Positions 10,232 to 20,854 are shown, numbered from the stretch's first letter. The stretch is 64,000 bases of DNA from Bidens hawaiensis (GCA_021521415.1 JAIQDT010014363.1:1-64000), one strand, 5' to 3'. Numbers and translations: made by a program. Notes: a model not told the origin generated them from the letters alone.

Positions 10232-10408
10232 GGGGCTGTTTGGCTGAGCTTATTTTTTTTGCTTGTTGCTTTTTGGAGGGGCAAAATATCCAAAATACCC
10301 CTCAAAAATCACCAAATTAAAGCTTTTTTGCTCTTTAAAAGGGATTTTGAACATTTTGCCCCACCAAAAAGCAATAAGCAAAAAAAATAAGCTCATCCAA
10401 ACAGCTCT
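10232..10408. mobile_element. Tourist/PIF-Harbinger-like MITE
   Basis: A foldback of 177 bp. The left arm GGGGCTGTTTGGCTGAGCTT matches the inverse of the right arm for about 57 bp, including a run of eight T and TTGCTTTTTGG. The flanks are TAA at 10229-10231 and 10409-10411, the TWA target duplication usual for PIF/Harbinger MITEs. Confidence 0.8.
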
Positions 10409-10411
10409 TAA

Positions 10412-11129
10412 TATGAATACTTTTTACATTCAAAGCTTCACAAGGCTTGTATTTGGATTATTGTTGGGTTTAATATATAGTTGTAACTGATTGAATTATT
10501 GACATTGGATATGAATTTCATATTTGATTGTTGGGTGTTCTATTTAAAGAACTTGATATGTGACTTTCTGTAATTAATATCTTTATTTGAATACGAATAA
10601 TTTTAGTGACTTTCCAATACAACCCGATCCATATCTTTTTAATGTTTAGTTTTGTGAAATCTGACCATAAAAAAAAGATGAACATACAAGAAAAAAAAAT
10701 CATGAATGCTTCAAAAACTAAAGACTACATAACAAAATCTTAACAAATCATATAAGGGAAAAGACAATAATATACCCGCACAAATAAACAAAAATACGAT
10801 TGTCTAAAATTAAACAGTTGTATTTTAAATCCTGCACAATTTTAATATTCTTGCTACACAGTCATATTTTGCAATACTGCGGTATTAATTTGGATTTCGC
10901 ACGGTTTTAATTTTTAATAAAACATAGTTGGAAAAAATGAAAACAAATTAAAAGTAGTCAAAATCATGCCTATTTTGGGCTTTGCCAATGAGCTGTGATG
11001 GAGTGGTAACAAGTAAGGAAGATACTTGGTGTTTCATGTGACTCTTGTTTGATTCCTGTCTGCATCATTTAGTTTCAGACTTTCAGTTGTATCAGGTGAT
11101 GGGTGATAATGGGAGAGACCAGACAAATA
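10412..11129. other. Unremarkable AT-rich DNA
   Basis: No gene or recognisable element. Confidence 0.5.
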
Positions 11130-12060
11130 GTTAGATTCTTGAACTGAACATGTTTGATATCAATGTACTGTCATGTCTTCAGGTGAATGTTCATGGACGT
11201 TGACCTTATGTGAGGATTTTGCCCAGCCATAAACCGTAACTACCAGATTGCCCAAAAAAATTCCTCGTAAAGTTATAAGTGGATCTTGAACATCCTAAAT
11301 TTCCTTCCACCAAACTTTTACACAAGCAAGAAGAATAACAGTTTATATAAACAGAAAAAAACTTTTTGCTTTATAAAATATTCAAAACTTTGACTTGTTT
11401 TATAAGATATTCAAAGTAATTTGCTTCTGAACATGGTCAAGTGATATTTAATTAATTATCATTTTTCATCGGATGATCTTGTACTTCTCTATCACTTGTT
11501 ATTTCATCGATTTTAATCTTAGCTTTGTCGATGATTGACTTCTCATTACCTTTAAGGACGATCCATGGTCGAATGCTCGAATTATACATGAGGTATACGC
11601 TGACGATCACTTGCTTAAAAAACCCGGTTGATCCATGTCTTACCGTGGCATCCAACGTCACGGCACTGTCTCATATTTCTTGATTATTTTGATATTTTGT
11701 TACGACTTTTTTGTTTACTACATCATCACTGGAATTAAATTATGAACATATAATCATGTGTATCTTACATTTATATTGCATGCTCTTAGTTTTTTAATAT
11801 CATAAAAATGATGCATTATATATAGTATAGATATATGCACCACCGCCAATTTCGTTTAACTGTCACAATATGAACTTCAACAATATACGCATCTCAACAT
11901 GAAATTCAACAAAACAATACGTCTTGCAAAGTAACAAGTATGTAGTGGTGACATAACAATCTCCTAGGTGTTGTTTCTTCAACTCCAAGCAAGCTTGGTA
12001 TTACACCTGAAATTAAGAATGTGAACATGGAGTCGGAGTGATAATGTTAGACTAATGACA
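11130..12060. repeat. Duplicated 3' flank of the LRR-kinase genes (copy 1)
   Basis: It is co-linear with 27640-28640: shared blocks include CTTGAACTGAAC, GATCTTGAACATCCTAAATT, AAGAATAACAGTTT, GATCTTGTACTTCTC, GAACATATAATCATGTGTA and GTGAACATGG. In copy 2 this sequence follows the kinase exon, in copy 1 it follows a bare LRR stub. Confidence 0.75.
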
Positions 12061-12099
12061 TAATGTATAAAGTGGTCAAAATGTTTGCTCCACATATTT

Positions 12100-13382
12100 T
12101 TAATCACACTTATAAAGAACCAACAAATTTAATTTCGTGCAGTTTTTCAAAGAACCAATAAATTTCATTTCATCAGCATCTTTGCTTCCAAAGTGGTTTT
12201 CATTCAAGTATATAGTCTCAATATCTTTTAGTTTTGCAAAGTTGATTGTCAACTTCCCACTAAACTTGTTCTTTGAGATTTGAATAGATGTTAATCTCGA
12301 ACAATTAGAAATGGATGGTGGAAGAGGTCCGGTTAGTTGGTTACCCCATATCTGAAGGAAAACAAGATGAGGGAACATTCGACCTATAGCTGGATGAAGA
12401 TTACCGGTTAACTGATTACCAGCCAAGCCAATATCAGTTAGGAGTGAGAGGTTGTAAAAGGAATCAGGGATTGTTCCATTTAAATTACAACCACTAAAGT
12501 AAACTTCTTTTAAACTTTTCAAATGGCCTAAGTTGTCTGGAATGCTCCCACCTAATAGATTTCTATTAACAGACAACACTTCCAATGATGTTAAATTCCC
12601 TAAGAAAAGCGGGATTCCACCTGTTAACTTATTATTAAAAAGAAACGAGGGATGGTTGCGGATAAATTACAATGGCTGCCATAAATTTCTCTTAAACTTT
12701 TCCAATGGCCTAGGGTGTCGGGAATGCTTCCACGCAAACGATTTTCTTTAATAGCAAAAACTTCAATTGATGTAATATTCCCTAATGAAGGTGGAATTCC
12801 ACCAGTTAACTTATTATAATGAAGTGTAAGAAAAGCGAGTTTGGAAAGGAAACTTATCTCTTTGGGTATGGTTCCAACTAGCTCGTTATAGGAGAGACCA
12901 AGAGCTTCAAGGTTAAAACAACGAGATATGTTAGCTGGAATAACTCCGCTAAATCCGTTTTGGTACAAATAAAGGAAACGTAGTCTGGAAAGACGGCCGA
13001 GTTCATAAGGGATAACTCCTTGAAAGCTGTTGTTAGCAAGAGAAAGACGGTGGAGGAAGCTGAGGTTCCCTGCATGAGGAGATAAGGAGCCTTGTAGACC
13101 TTGTGACTCAAGTACAACACTAGTCACTCTTGTATGCCGCTTCCCACACGTGACACCAGTCCACTCACAGAAATGAAGGGAACCGTTCCATGAGGTTAGA
13201 ACACCATGTGGATCTTGAGTGACCATTGACTTGATCTTGAGCAAAGCGTGATAATCAGTCTCATTTCCGCCTCCATATGAAGTTGTGATGATCGTGAAAG
13301 TTAGAGATATAGTAAGAACGAAAAGTAGGAAATGAGTAGGAGGGGAAGATAATAAGCAAACAATTGGTTGTTTTGAATTCAT
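12100..13382 (-). pseudogene. LRR receptor kinase (LRR-XII) pseudogene A, kinase half missing
   Basis: Begins MNSKQPIVCLLSSPP with a hydrophobic signal peptide, then an LRRNT_2 cap (TDYHALLKIKSMVTQDPHG ... CEWTGVTC) and at least a dozen plant-type LRRs (NxLxGxIPxxLGxLxxL). The family, which contains EFR, FLS2 and Xa21, normally has about 20 LRRs, a membrane helix and a non-RD kinase in about 1000 residues. Here the frame breaks near 12640, where a 182-bp block of LRR sequence is duplicated out of phase. The second frame stops at 12100 after CTKLNLLVLYKCD, where paralogue B continues. Sequence homologous to B's 3' flank resumes at about 12057, so about 2 kb of LRR, membrane and kinase sequence has been deleted. 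A secreted LRR stub would be the most it could make. Confidence 0.85.
12458..12822 (-). repeat. Out-of-phase tandem duplication of an LRR block in pseudogene A
   Basis: The block encoding NKLTGGIPPSLGNITSIEV ... CNLSATIP is followed by a second version, NKLTGGIPLFLGNLTSLEV ... CNLNGTIP. The offset is 182 bp, not a multiple of three, which causes the frameshift. Paralogues B and C have one copy. Confidence 0.8.
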
Positions 13383-13417
13383 TTTTGGGAGTGATTAAAG
13401 TGAAACAATTGTTGGCC

Positions 13418-13425
13418 TTTTATAG
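13418..13425 (-). promoter_or_regulatory. TATA box of LRR locus A
   Basis: CTATAAAA on the minus strand lies 36 bp before the ATG, inside a segment (GGCCTTTTATAGTCAA) repeated before the neighbouring fragment at 14310-14317. The leader would be only about 10 nt. Confidence 0.5.
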
Positions 13426-13594
13426 TCAAATTTTGAATGTTTAATTTCGTCGTCAGTGAGCTGAAGTGCAAATAGGCCGGCCGTCTCCTGTGAAATGATA
13501 GTAGTCAAGACAATGCAATAATTGCATCTCCACAAATCTCATATTTTCTAAGTCAACAAGACTTTATCCCTCTTGTGGCTGTGGTGTTTAAAAT

Positions 13595-13700
13595 TCATAT
13601 TTTCATGATGAATTATTGAAATAAACATCCTAATTAAGACGTCGTCATATTTTCAATGTGAATTAATGAGATAAACATCTTGAGTAACACGTCGTTTACT
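13595..13700. repeat. About 54-bp tandem duplication upstream of locus A
   Basis: CATATTTTCATGATGAATTA ... ACGTCGT is followed by a diverged second copy, CATATTTTCAATGTGAATTA ... ACGTCGT. Confidence 0.5.
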
Positions 13701-13964
13701 AAGTCAACAAGTCTTTAACTTCTCTTAGGTTGGTTGTTGTGGAGAAGGGTTTGCTAGTTACTTAATCAAGTCACTGTCAGTTAGACAGTAGAGCTTTAAC
13801 TAACCTACTCGTTAAGTGTAGGTCCTCTTTGGATGGATCTAACAACTTTACTCGGATCAATCCGTGTTGTTAGCTAGCGGAAATCACAAACAACACTCGG
13901 ATCTCGGATCTTAGTTTGTAAGAAAAATAAAGATTGTTTTTATTATTATTATTATATTACTAGT

Positions 13965-14053
13965 GTGTGTTATATATATACATATATATATATATATTAT
14001 ATTATATTTGTAGCCTATGTGTGTGTGTATATATGTATATGTATATGTATATG
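13965..14053. repeat. Compound TA/TG microsatellite
   Basis: Runs of AT, GT and TATG units lie exactly where the coding homology of the LRR fragment to the right ends, so the break was probably a slippage or repair event. Confidence 0.8.
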
Positions 14054-14269
14054 AAGGGAACCGTTCCATGTGGTTAGAGCTCCATATGGATCTTGAGTGA
14101 TCATCGACTTGATCTTGAGCAAAGCGTGATAGTCGGTCTCATTTCCACCTCTATAGGAGGAAGCTGGGATGGTCGTGAAAGTTAGAGATATAATACCAAC
14201 AAAAAGTAGGAAATTATAGAAAGGAGCTAGGGAAGATGACAAGCAGCCAACTGATTGTGTTGAATTCAT
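14054..14269 (-). pseudogene. LRR receptor kinase 5' fragment
   Basis: Starts MNSTQSVGCLSSSLAPF with a signal peptide, then TDYHALLKIKSMITQDPYG and NGSLH, the same order as locus A and with a shared upstream TATA region. It stops after about 70 codons in a TA/TG microsatellite. The LRRs, membrane helix and kinase are absent. It is a tandem partial copy of locus A, about 0.9 kb upstream of it. Confidence 0.8.
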
Positions 14270-14367
14270 TTTGTTGGAGTAATTATTACACCAACAAATA
14301 TTGCTGGCCTTTTATAGTCAATTTTTGAATGTTTCGGTAGTGGCGATAATGCATCCCCTCATATCTT

Positions 14368-14530
14368 AAAGCACTGATATCGGGAATATAGGTGATATAT
14401 CGGTCAAATATGAGTCCTATATCGGCCAAATATCGGTCAATATCGTCGATATTATCGGTACCAATATCCGGAACCGATATTTTGATTTATATATCGCAAA
14501 GGACCGATATATCGGCGATATCACCTGCAT
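14368..14530. repeat. ATATCGG-rich foldback
   Basis: About ten ATATCGG or CCGATAT words in 160 bp. The ends GGTGATATATCGG and CCGATATATCGGCGATATCACC are inverted relative to each other. It looks like a MITE of the ATATCGG type; no clear target duplication was found. Confidence 0.5.
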
Positions 14531-14829
14531 AGCTCTAGAGTGTTATATATTCTTATAAACTAAACTAGATATCTATCAATTCTTCACTGTTATCTCATTT
14601 TTATCATAAAAATTACCCTAAAACACAATCTTTATAAGTGACATCACTCATCTTTCAACTACCCTACATCATTTTTTATAACTAAACATAATTCTTTATT
14701 ATAAAAATAACTATTATATAATAAATAATAATATTTTTCAAGGATATTATTTTGAAGGAAGGAAGCCTGGATTGCCTTTAAAAACGTGCAAGATGAAGAT
14801 GGCGATACATTTATACAAATAATATTATA

Positions 14830-14858
14830 CTAGGTTATATAACCCGTGCAACGCGTGG
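14830..14858 (-). mobile_element. Candidate Helitron 3' end
   Basis: The minus strand reads a 7-bp stem (GCCCACGC / GCACGGG with G-T pairs), a short spacer, then CTAG followed by T. This is the hairpin plus CTRR-T signature of Helitrons. I did not find the 5' end. Confidence 0.4.
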
Positions 14859-15223
14859 GCTTGTATTTATAATGTAAATTAGCAACAACTTCTAGCAACG
14901 GTAATGTTAAACGTACAGAAATGCATCAAAATTAGCATTGGCTCGTCTTTGGGTTGGTTACAAAGATGCAACACTACTGCTGTATTAGGTTCTTGTTTCT
15001 AGTGGATCAACTCTTTAATTTTGTATATTGAGACTGGCTGTTGTTATGTTCTTGTTGTAGGTAATTCATTTAACCTGCAGTGGAAGTCAATAGAAGAGGA
15101 ACATATTTTAGATTAATGTTGCATTTGTTTGAAAGTTGAAACAAATAGAAAGAAGCCAATTGTATCTGAAAATGGTAAACTACTAACTACTAAGACTATT
15201 ATCATATTAGAAGCAAATTCAAC

Positions 15224-15691
15224 CAATGTTGTAAAAGTCGCTAAGAGGACTTTATGCGGCTGATTAGGAAGTTAGATGTACTCGGAGTACTCCGACATGG
15301 TAAATATAAAAATAATAAATATTATTAAGTATTAAATATTATATATATATATATTAAATATCATAAGTTACTAATACTTGTAACAAAATATGTGAATACC
15401 AATATAAATAAGAGAATATATTTTAAATAATAAATTATTCTAAAAATTACTAAACATTAATTAAAAAAAATGATATTTGTTCTTTATTATTATAGAAATA
15501 CGAATTATGTTTTATATAATTAAGTCAAAATCGGCTCAAGTTCACCGACTAGATGCAATTATGGCTGAGTTTGACTAACTTTGATAGATTCTTAGTAACT
15601 AGGCGGAGTTAAAGAAACTCGTCTCGGCGACATATCTTGTAGCGAGAACTCAAGAAATACTCGGCCTTATGAACCTACTTTTACAACATTG
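15224..15691. mobile_element. hAT MITE, family I, copy 1 (468 bp)
   Basis: Ends CAATGTTGTAAAAGT and ACTTTTACAACATTG are inverted repeats. Exact 8-bp duplications AATTCAAC flank it (15216-15223 and 15692-15699). The interior carries TACTCGGAGTACTC words and a GGCGGAGTTAAAGAAACTCG segment shared with copy 2 at 34045. Confidence 0.9.
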
Positions 15692-15708
15692 AATTCAACA
15701 CAAAACGG

Positions 15709-16010
15709 TGTTAAATGTGTCCAACACCAAATCAGATTGGAGGCTCCTAGGATCTCGGAGAATATTTAATAATAATTAGTTTATTATTATAAGATAAGTT
15801 AGTCTTATTTTATTTAATCCTATTTGTTTTATATTCAAATTGTGTATTTGATTTAGTATAAGATTAGTCATGTATGGGCTCTATATAAGTCATACATTGT
15901 ATCAAAATTATTAAGATTTTCTCGTTAGTCGTTTTCTTAATAAAAGAGTCGATCGTGTGTTGATCAAATCTCGTGCTCGTGTTCTTGATTCACCCGCTAA
16001 AAATTTAACA
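15709..16010 (+). repeat. 5' LTR of the small LTR element
   Basis: 302 bp, TG...CA ends. It holds a TATA-like CTATATAAG near 15880 and AATAAA near 15938, as expected for promoter and polyA functions. Confidence 0.88.
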
Positions 16011-16012
16011 AG

Positions 16013-16024
16013 TGGTATCAGAGC
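16013..16024 (+). other. Primer-binding site (initiator tRNA-Met type)
   Basis: TGGTATCAGAGC lies two bases after the 5' LTR, matching the 3' end of plant initiator tRNA-Met. Confidence 0.9.
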
Positions 16025-16059
16025 CAAGGTTTCGGGAAGCGTTTTGAAGATCGGGGCAG

Positions 16060-16091
16060 CCTCCACCGACGAGTGTGTCAGTCGGTGGAGG
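16060..16091 (+). other. Perfect 11-bp stem-loop just after the PBS
   Basis: CCTCCACCGAC, a 10-nt loop, then GTCGGTGGAGG. The position, about 35 nt beyond the PBS in the RNA leader, suggests a packaging or dimerisation hairpin. Confidence 0.7.
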
Positions 16092-16754
16092 GCACGCGTG
16101 AAAGATTGGCTTATGTCGCAGCCATAAAACTTAACAGCAGTAAACAAGACCAGTGCGGTGTTTCGTTCGACCGTTTTCATGTCATGCAAGAGTTCCGTTT
16201 GGGACTATAGGGGCGTTAGTACGTCTGTGGCTGTTAAAGAGGAGATATACGGAGGTATTCAATCTTGGTTGGCTAATGGCTCGTATCAAGAAGATTTTTC
16301 CATCTGCCGGTTTTCTTAATAAAAGAAGTATGTTACTGGTTTTTGTTTGTCAAACCAAAGTTGGTGTGCATGAGATTTGTTGCTTGCAGCCAAGTAACAA
16401 TTTATTCTTCCTTGTTCTTTCTTGATTTGTTTGTGATTGTCATAAGCTCCACTGAGTTCTTCTTGATCATGATCTGCACATAAGGGGCTGCAGTCTTCTT
16501 TCCTTGTTCGTACAAGAGAGAATACCATGTGCGTTGGTTTACTTGTTTTTTTCTTTTGTTTTAATAAACATAGTAGCTTACAACCAAAGTTTAATTAGAT
16601 TTTTCTTTCTGTTCGATTGAAAGAAAAAAAAAGAGAACAATTGCAACTATGTGATCTAGTCTTTTAGGTTGCATAGAGGTTGTATGTCAACTAAGTTTTG
16701 GTGTTAATCGAGTTGTTAAAGGTTTCCCTGATGGCGTGCCGTCACCGTGAGTCG

Positions 16755-16870
16755 GGATGGTTAGATCTCCGTGTGTCGAGCAATGATGGTGTGCCATGAT
16801 CTTGTGTCGGTATGGTTAAGTCTCCGTGTGTCGGGATGATAAAATCTCCGTGTGTCGGGGTAGTTTAGTG
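16755..16870. repeat. Short repeats in the element interior
   Basis: CTCCGTGTGTCG recurs three times at about 30-60 bp spacing, with GGGATGGTTAG- and ATGATAAAAT-type linkers. Confidence 0.6.
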
Positions 16871-17463
16871 GGTTGGATCGATAACCCAATAGTCCGAGTG
16901 GTAGCGTTATCAAGCTGTCTAAACGAGACAACATCATCATATGTTCGGGGTTTTGTTTCGGGACCAAATCGTAACGTATCAGTTAGCAACGGTTCAGGTT
17001 GTTGACAACAATGAGGGATGAATTTCGGATCTGGAACCTGTGGCTAAAAGTGGCCGCATAGTTATGGTTTTCGGGCTGTAAAAATAGAAGACAACGGGCT
17101 CGATGGTTTCGGTTTCGGTTTGTACGAACAATGGGTTCGTAGGAGACCACCAGAGATAAGGGATGAAACAAATGTGTTTAGAGGTAGTAAGTTGAATGGT
17201 GTCCTAGATCTTGTGTAGATTAAGGAGTAACGAACCAAGATGCAACTTCGTGTGAAGGCGTGTGACGAGTCCAAGAATCACGTCCAAAGAGAACAGGTGT
17301 TGCGGGACCGAGAAAGACCTTAAAGGAACAAGTTTGGATCTAGAGGGAGTGTTGGAATTCAACATGATCCGCTGTTGGAAGACATGACCAGTTGTGTTGA
17401 GTCGCGGGTTGTTTCGAGTCGAGGTGCTTCGTATTTGTCACGGTTTAGAAGAAGTTTGGTGTT

Positions 17464-17472
17464 GAGAGGGAG
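17464..17472 (+). other. Polypurine tract of the small LTR element
   Basis: GAGAGGGAG directly before the 3' LTR. Confidence 0.75.
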
Positions 17473-17772
17473 TGTTAAATGTGTCCAACACCAAATCAGA
17501 TTGGAGGCTCCTAGGATCTCGGAGAATATTTAATAATAATTAGTTTATTATTATAAGATAAGTCAGTCTTATTTTATTAATCCTATTTGTTTTATATTCA
17601 AATTGTGTATTTGAGTTAGTATAGGATTAGTCTTGTATGGGCTCTATATAAGTCATACATTGTATCAAAATTATTAAAATTTTCTTGTTAGTCGTTTTCT
17701 TAATAAAAGAGACGATCGTGTGTTGATCAAATCTCGTGCTCGTGTTTTTATTCATCCGCTAAAAATTTAACA
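17473..17772 (+). repeat. 3' LTR of the small LTR element
   Basis: 300 bp. It differs from the 5' LTR at a handful of bases and two single-base indels. Confidence 0.88.
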
Positions 17773-17934
17773 AACGGTATATTTGATTTGAGCTAAAGAA
17801 GAGTTGAAAGAGATTATCATTATGACCAATTATTGCAATAGTAAATGAGTTGAATTTGTAGTTTACACTCGTTCCACGATTGATTTGAGGTATAACAACC
17901 TGATTGTAACTAATTTCATTTTTTATTGACCAAA

Positions 17935-18410
17935 ATAAAAAAAGCCAAAACAAATTTATAATCCAAAACAAATAAAAACAACTGTTTTTTTTTCTTTTGT
18001 TTAAACTAGAAACATTAAATAGAAACGGACTCAACAAAATCATTATTTTTTAAAAGTTCAAATCAAATAAAGCTCAAAGCAAATAGAAAACATTAACCTT
18101 TTTTTCTTTTATTTAAACGAGAAGCATCCAATAGAAACAAGCTCAACATAACCATCATTTTAAGGTTGAAACTTTTAATACAGTTTTGGATATGCAAATT
18201 CAAGAACTTTAAAATAGATTTAGTGAGGTCTTAACTAGTTTGTTAGAAAATATGTCTTGTTTAAATCTTGAGATTCGTTTTCCAAATTTGACGTATCTAA
18301 GATAATGGCATTTTCGAAAATGTATTCGAATGATTTTAGTAATGAATAAAAATGGTGTAGTTCCGGGCAAATATAATATCATACCAATTATTGTACCAAA
18401 ACAAATCATA
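17935..18410 (+). pseudogene. Decayed hAT-type transposase fragment, copy 1
   Basis: Reading from about 18170 gives FGYANSRTLK-phase noise in one frame, but in another QIQEL-NRFSEVLTSLLENM followed by CLNLEIRFPNL. That resembles the segment before the dimerisation domain of plant TTF-type zinc-finger/hAT transposase-like proteins. Stops and shifts follow. The same sequence occurs at 19090-19515. Confidence 0.5.
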
Positions 18411-18582
18411 GCAGTTCATACTTTTTTTTCTTTTTTTTTTAACGGACATACTTTTTCATGCAAAGGGAAGACCCACAATTTCGGAATCTCTTTTCATTTA
18501 CTTGCATAAAGTTGGATGTCATCATTGCCCGGCTGACGTTAAACAGTGGAGGATGCAGCTTATACTAAAGTTTTAATCGGTA

Positions 18583-18974
18583 CAGGCCCGCCTTCGAGAA
18601 GCCAAAAATATTTTTTGGCCGAAGGCGAAACTCTTTTAGATCTCAAGTAAAATGAATATTTTATTAGCTTTAAGCAATTAAATTTTTAAATGGTCATATT
18701 TGGTTATAATTTTAGTTGTGTAAAAAAGTTTTATATAAAAATAAGCTTAAACATGTTCCAAATGAGACTAGATACCACAACCTCTTGGTTGAGAGTAATA
18801 CCTCTTTGCCACTAAGCAAAACTAGTTGTTATGTAATTGAGTTTAAACATTAAATATACATCTTGTTATTCATACAAATACATATAAATTTTTTTCAAAA
18901 AAAATTTTCCGGGTCTAACGGGGTGTCAGGTCGGGGGCCGCCGACCACCCCGCCCTCCCTAAAGGCCAGCCCTG
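18583..18974. mobile_element. hAT MITE, family II, copy 1 (392 bp)
   Basis: Ends CAGGCCCGCCTTCGAG and, inverted, CAGGGCTGGCCTTTAGGG. Exact 8-bp duplications AATCGGTA (18575-18582 and 18975-18982). The interior, read on the minus strand, has a tRNA-like piece: GCTTAGTGGCAAAGAGG (box A-like) and GTGGTATCTAGTC (box B-like). Confidence 0.88.
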
Positions 18975-19089
18975 AATCGGTAGTGTAAATTTTTTTTTCT
19001 TTTTGGGTCGTTTTTGTATATGTCGTTACTCCTGAAAAAAATTATGTTACCCCTGTTCATTTAAAGACCAGCCAATTTAAAAGTTTAAA

Positions 19090-20160
19090 TTAAATAAAGC
19101 CCAAATAAATTTAAAGTCCAAAGCAAATAAAAACAATTGTTTTTATTTCTTTCGTTTAAATTAGAAACATTAAACAGAAACAGACTCAAATATAAATAAG
19201 CTCAATAAAATCATCAATTTTAAAAGTTCAAATCAAATAAAGCCCAAAGTAAATAGAAACCATTAACCTTTTTTTTTATTTAAACGAGAAGCATCAAATG
19301 GAAACAAGCTCAACATGATCATCATTTTAAGATTGAGACTTTTAATACAGTTTTGGATATGCAAATTCAAGAACTTCAAAATAGATTTAGTGAGGTCTCA
19401 ACTAGTTTGTTAGAAAATATGTATAGTTTAAATCTTGAGATTCGTCGTATCTAAGATAGTTGCATTTTCAAAAATGTATCCGAATGATATTAGTAGTGAA
19501 TAAGAATGGTGTACTTCGGGTGATCGTATGACCTTTCAGGGCCGGCCTTGAGGCATGGCGGGGTAGTCGACGGCCATATGCCCGACACCCCGCTAGGCCC
19601 CAATTTTTTTAAACAAATTATATGTATTTTTATTAAAAAAATATGTATAATCAATGTTTCAGCACAATTACATAACCACTAGCTTGGTCTAGGGGCAATG
19701 GGGTATGAGATCTAATCAAAAAGTTGTGGATTCTAGTCCTTGAGACAATTTTAAGTTTATTTTTATACAAAAGTTTTTTACAAAACTCAAATTATAATTA
19801 AGTAAGCCATTTAAAATTAAATTGTTTAAACCTAACAAAATGTTTCTTTTACCTAAGGCCCAAAAATTTTTTCGCCTTTGGCCCAAATTTTTTTTCGCCT
19901 TATCGGAGCCGGCCATGCGACCTTTTATCATACTTTAAAGGAAGATGATAAATTTGCAAAATTGGGTGAATGTGTGACCTTGCTCGTGTAATGGTGGAAA
20001 CCGGAAAGCACATTACTTTTCCTTTGGCGTATTGAATATTAAAGCTAGCGTTGGTTTTACCGATTGCAACTGCAACAATTGAAGTACGCTTTCTAAAATG
20101 AAGCTTATCAATATGGGTTTACGTAAGAGAATGCGTGTTGAGTATTTGAACAACGTTTAA
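19090..20160 (+). pseudogene. Decayed hAT transposase, copy 2 with C-terminal dimerisation domain
   Basis: 19090-19515 repeats 17935-18370. After the MITE at 19537-19917 the frame scraps continue: EDDKFAKL, DLARVMVETGKHITFPLAY, ALVLPIATATIE, then, after a shift, SKMKLINMGLRKRMRVEYLN. This order matches the hAT family C-terminal dimerisation region, in which ATATIERSFSKMK-like sequence is the hallmark. Several stops and at least two frameshifts kill it. Related proteins are often annotated as TTF-type zinc-finger or zinc-finger MYM-type 1-like. Confidence 0.65.
19537..19917. mobile_element. hAT MITE, family II, copy 2 (381 bp), nested in the transposase pseudogene
   Basis: Ends CAGGGCCGGCCTTGAGG and, inverted, CATGGCCGGCTCC. 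The flanking 8-mers TGACCTTT (19529-19536) and CGACCTTT (19918-19925) match at 7 of 8. It is inverted relative to copy 1. The plus strand interior again has a tRNA-like piece: AGCTTGGTCTAGGGGCAATG and GTGGATTCTAGTCC. Confidence 0.85.
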
Positions 20161-20815
20161 ATTGTGTAGTCGAAAGAGAAACGTTAGATAAAGTTAAAGA
20201 ACATGATGTAATGGCTCGATTTTAAGCTTTCAAAAACCGAATAGAAGAAATTTACGCCCTATGTATCATGTTTCTATTTTTGTTTCGTTTACATTGTATG
20301 AAATACGACAAAAAAAATTGAACGTTACCCTTGACAACTAGTTACAATGTGAGAGCTCGGAGAAAGTGTTTTGAAAATGACATGGGGTTACAAGCAAGTT
20401 TATGTTAGTTTTCCGCATACTTATCAATTATTGCTCTTTTAAGGTAGGACTAATGGACTAATTAATAAAACATAACTAGATAAATTATATGGCCCGTATC
20501 CTTCCACACAATAGTTCTGCTCAAAAAATTGACTTATGAACACCTAATGCTTATGACTTACAGGCCCAGAAAAATTAAAGAAGCATCGACGTTCAACGGT
20601 TTTGCCACCAAAAGTATAGCTGGTAGATGCAATCATACACGGAGCTTTGGTATGATAATATGAATTTAAGATACAGCTGGTAGATGCAAGGAAGTTTCAT
20701 ATGTAAATATAAATATAATATAATATAATTAGGCATGTCTTTTGTAAAACTTTACTAACACTTGCTACTATATAATGCGTAACTTTAACTTGAGCAACCA
20801 GCCAAAAACGCAACC
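20161..20815. other. AT-rich DNA, no gene seen
   Basis: Nothing beyond the end of the transposase relic. Confidence 0.5.
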
Positions 20816-20824
20816 ACTATAAAG

Positions 20825-20854
20825 CTTCGGTGCAATGCGCCGGGGCATCACTAG
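20825..20854 (+). mobile_element. Candidate Helitron 3' end
   Basis: CGGTGC-AAT-GCGCCG hairpin, then GGGCATCA, then CTAG followed by T. The 5' end was not located. Confidence 0.45.

Larger units (their letters stand above)
15709..17772 (+). mobile_element. Small complete LTR retrotransposon without coding capacity (Copia-like, TRIM/LARD type)
   Basis: Two about 300-bp LTRs, both TGTTAAATGTG ... AAATTTAACA, a PBS TGGTATCAGAGC two bases after the 5' LTR, and a GAGAGGGAG polypurine tract before the 3' LTR. Exact target duplications AACGG flank it (15704-15708 and 17773-17777). The 1.46-kb interior has no gag or pol domain in any frame. The PBS is the initiator-methionine tRNA type usual for plant Copia elements, so a Copia parent is likely. 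LTR identity is high, so insertion is fairly recent. Confidence 0.92.
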
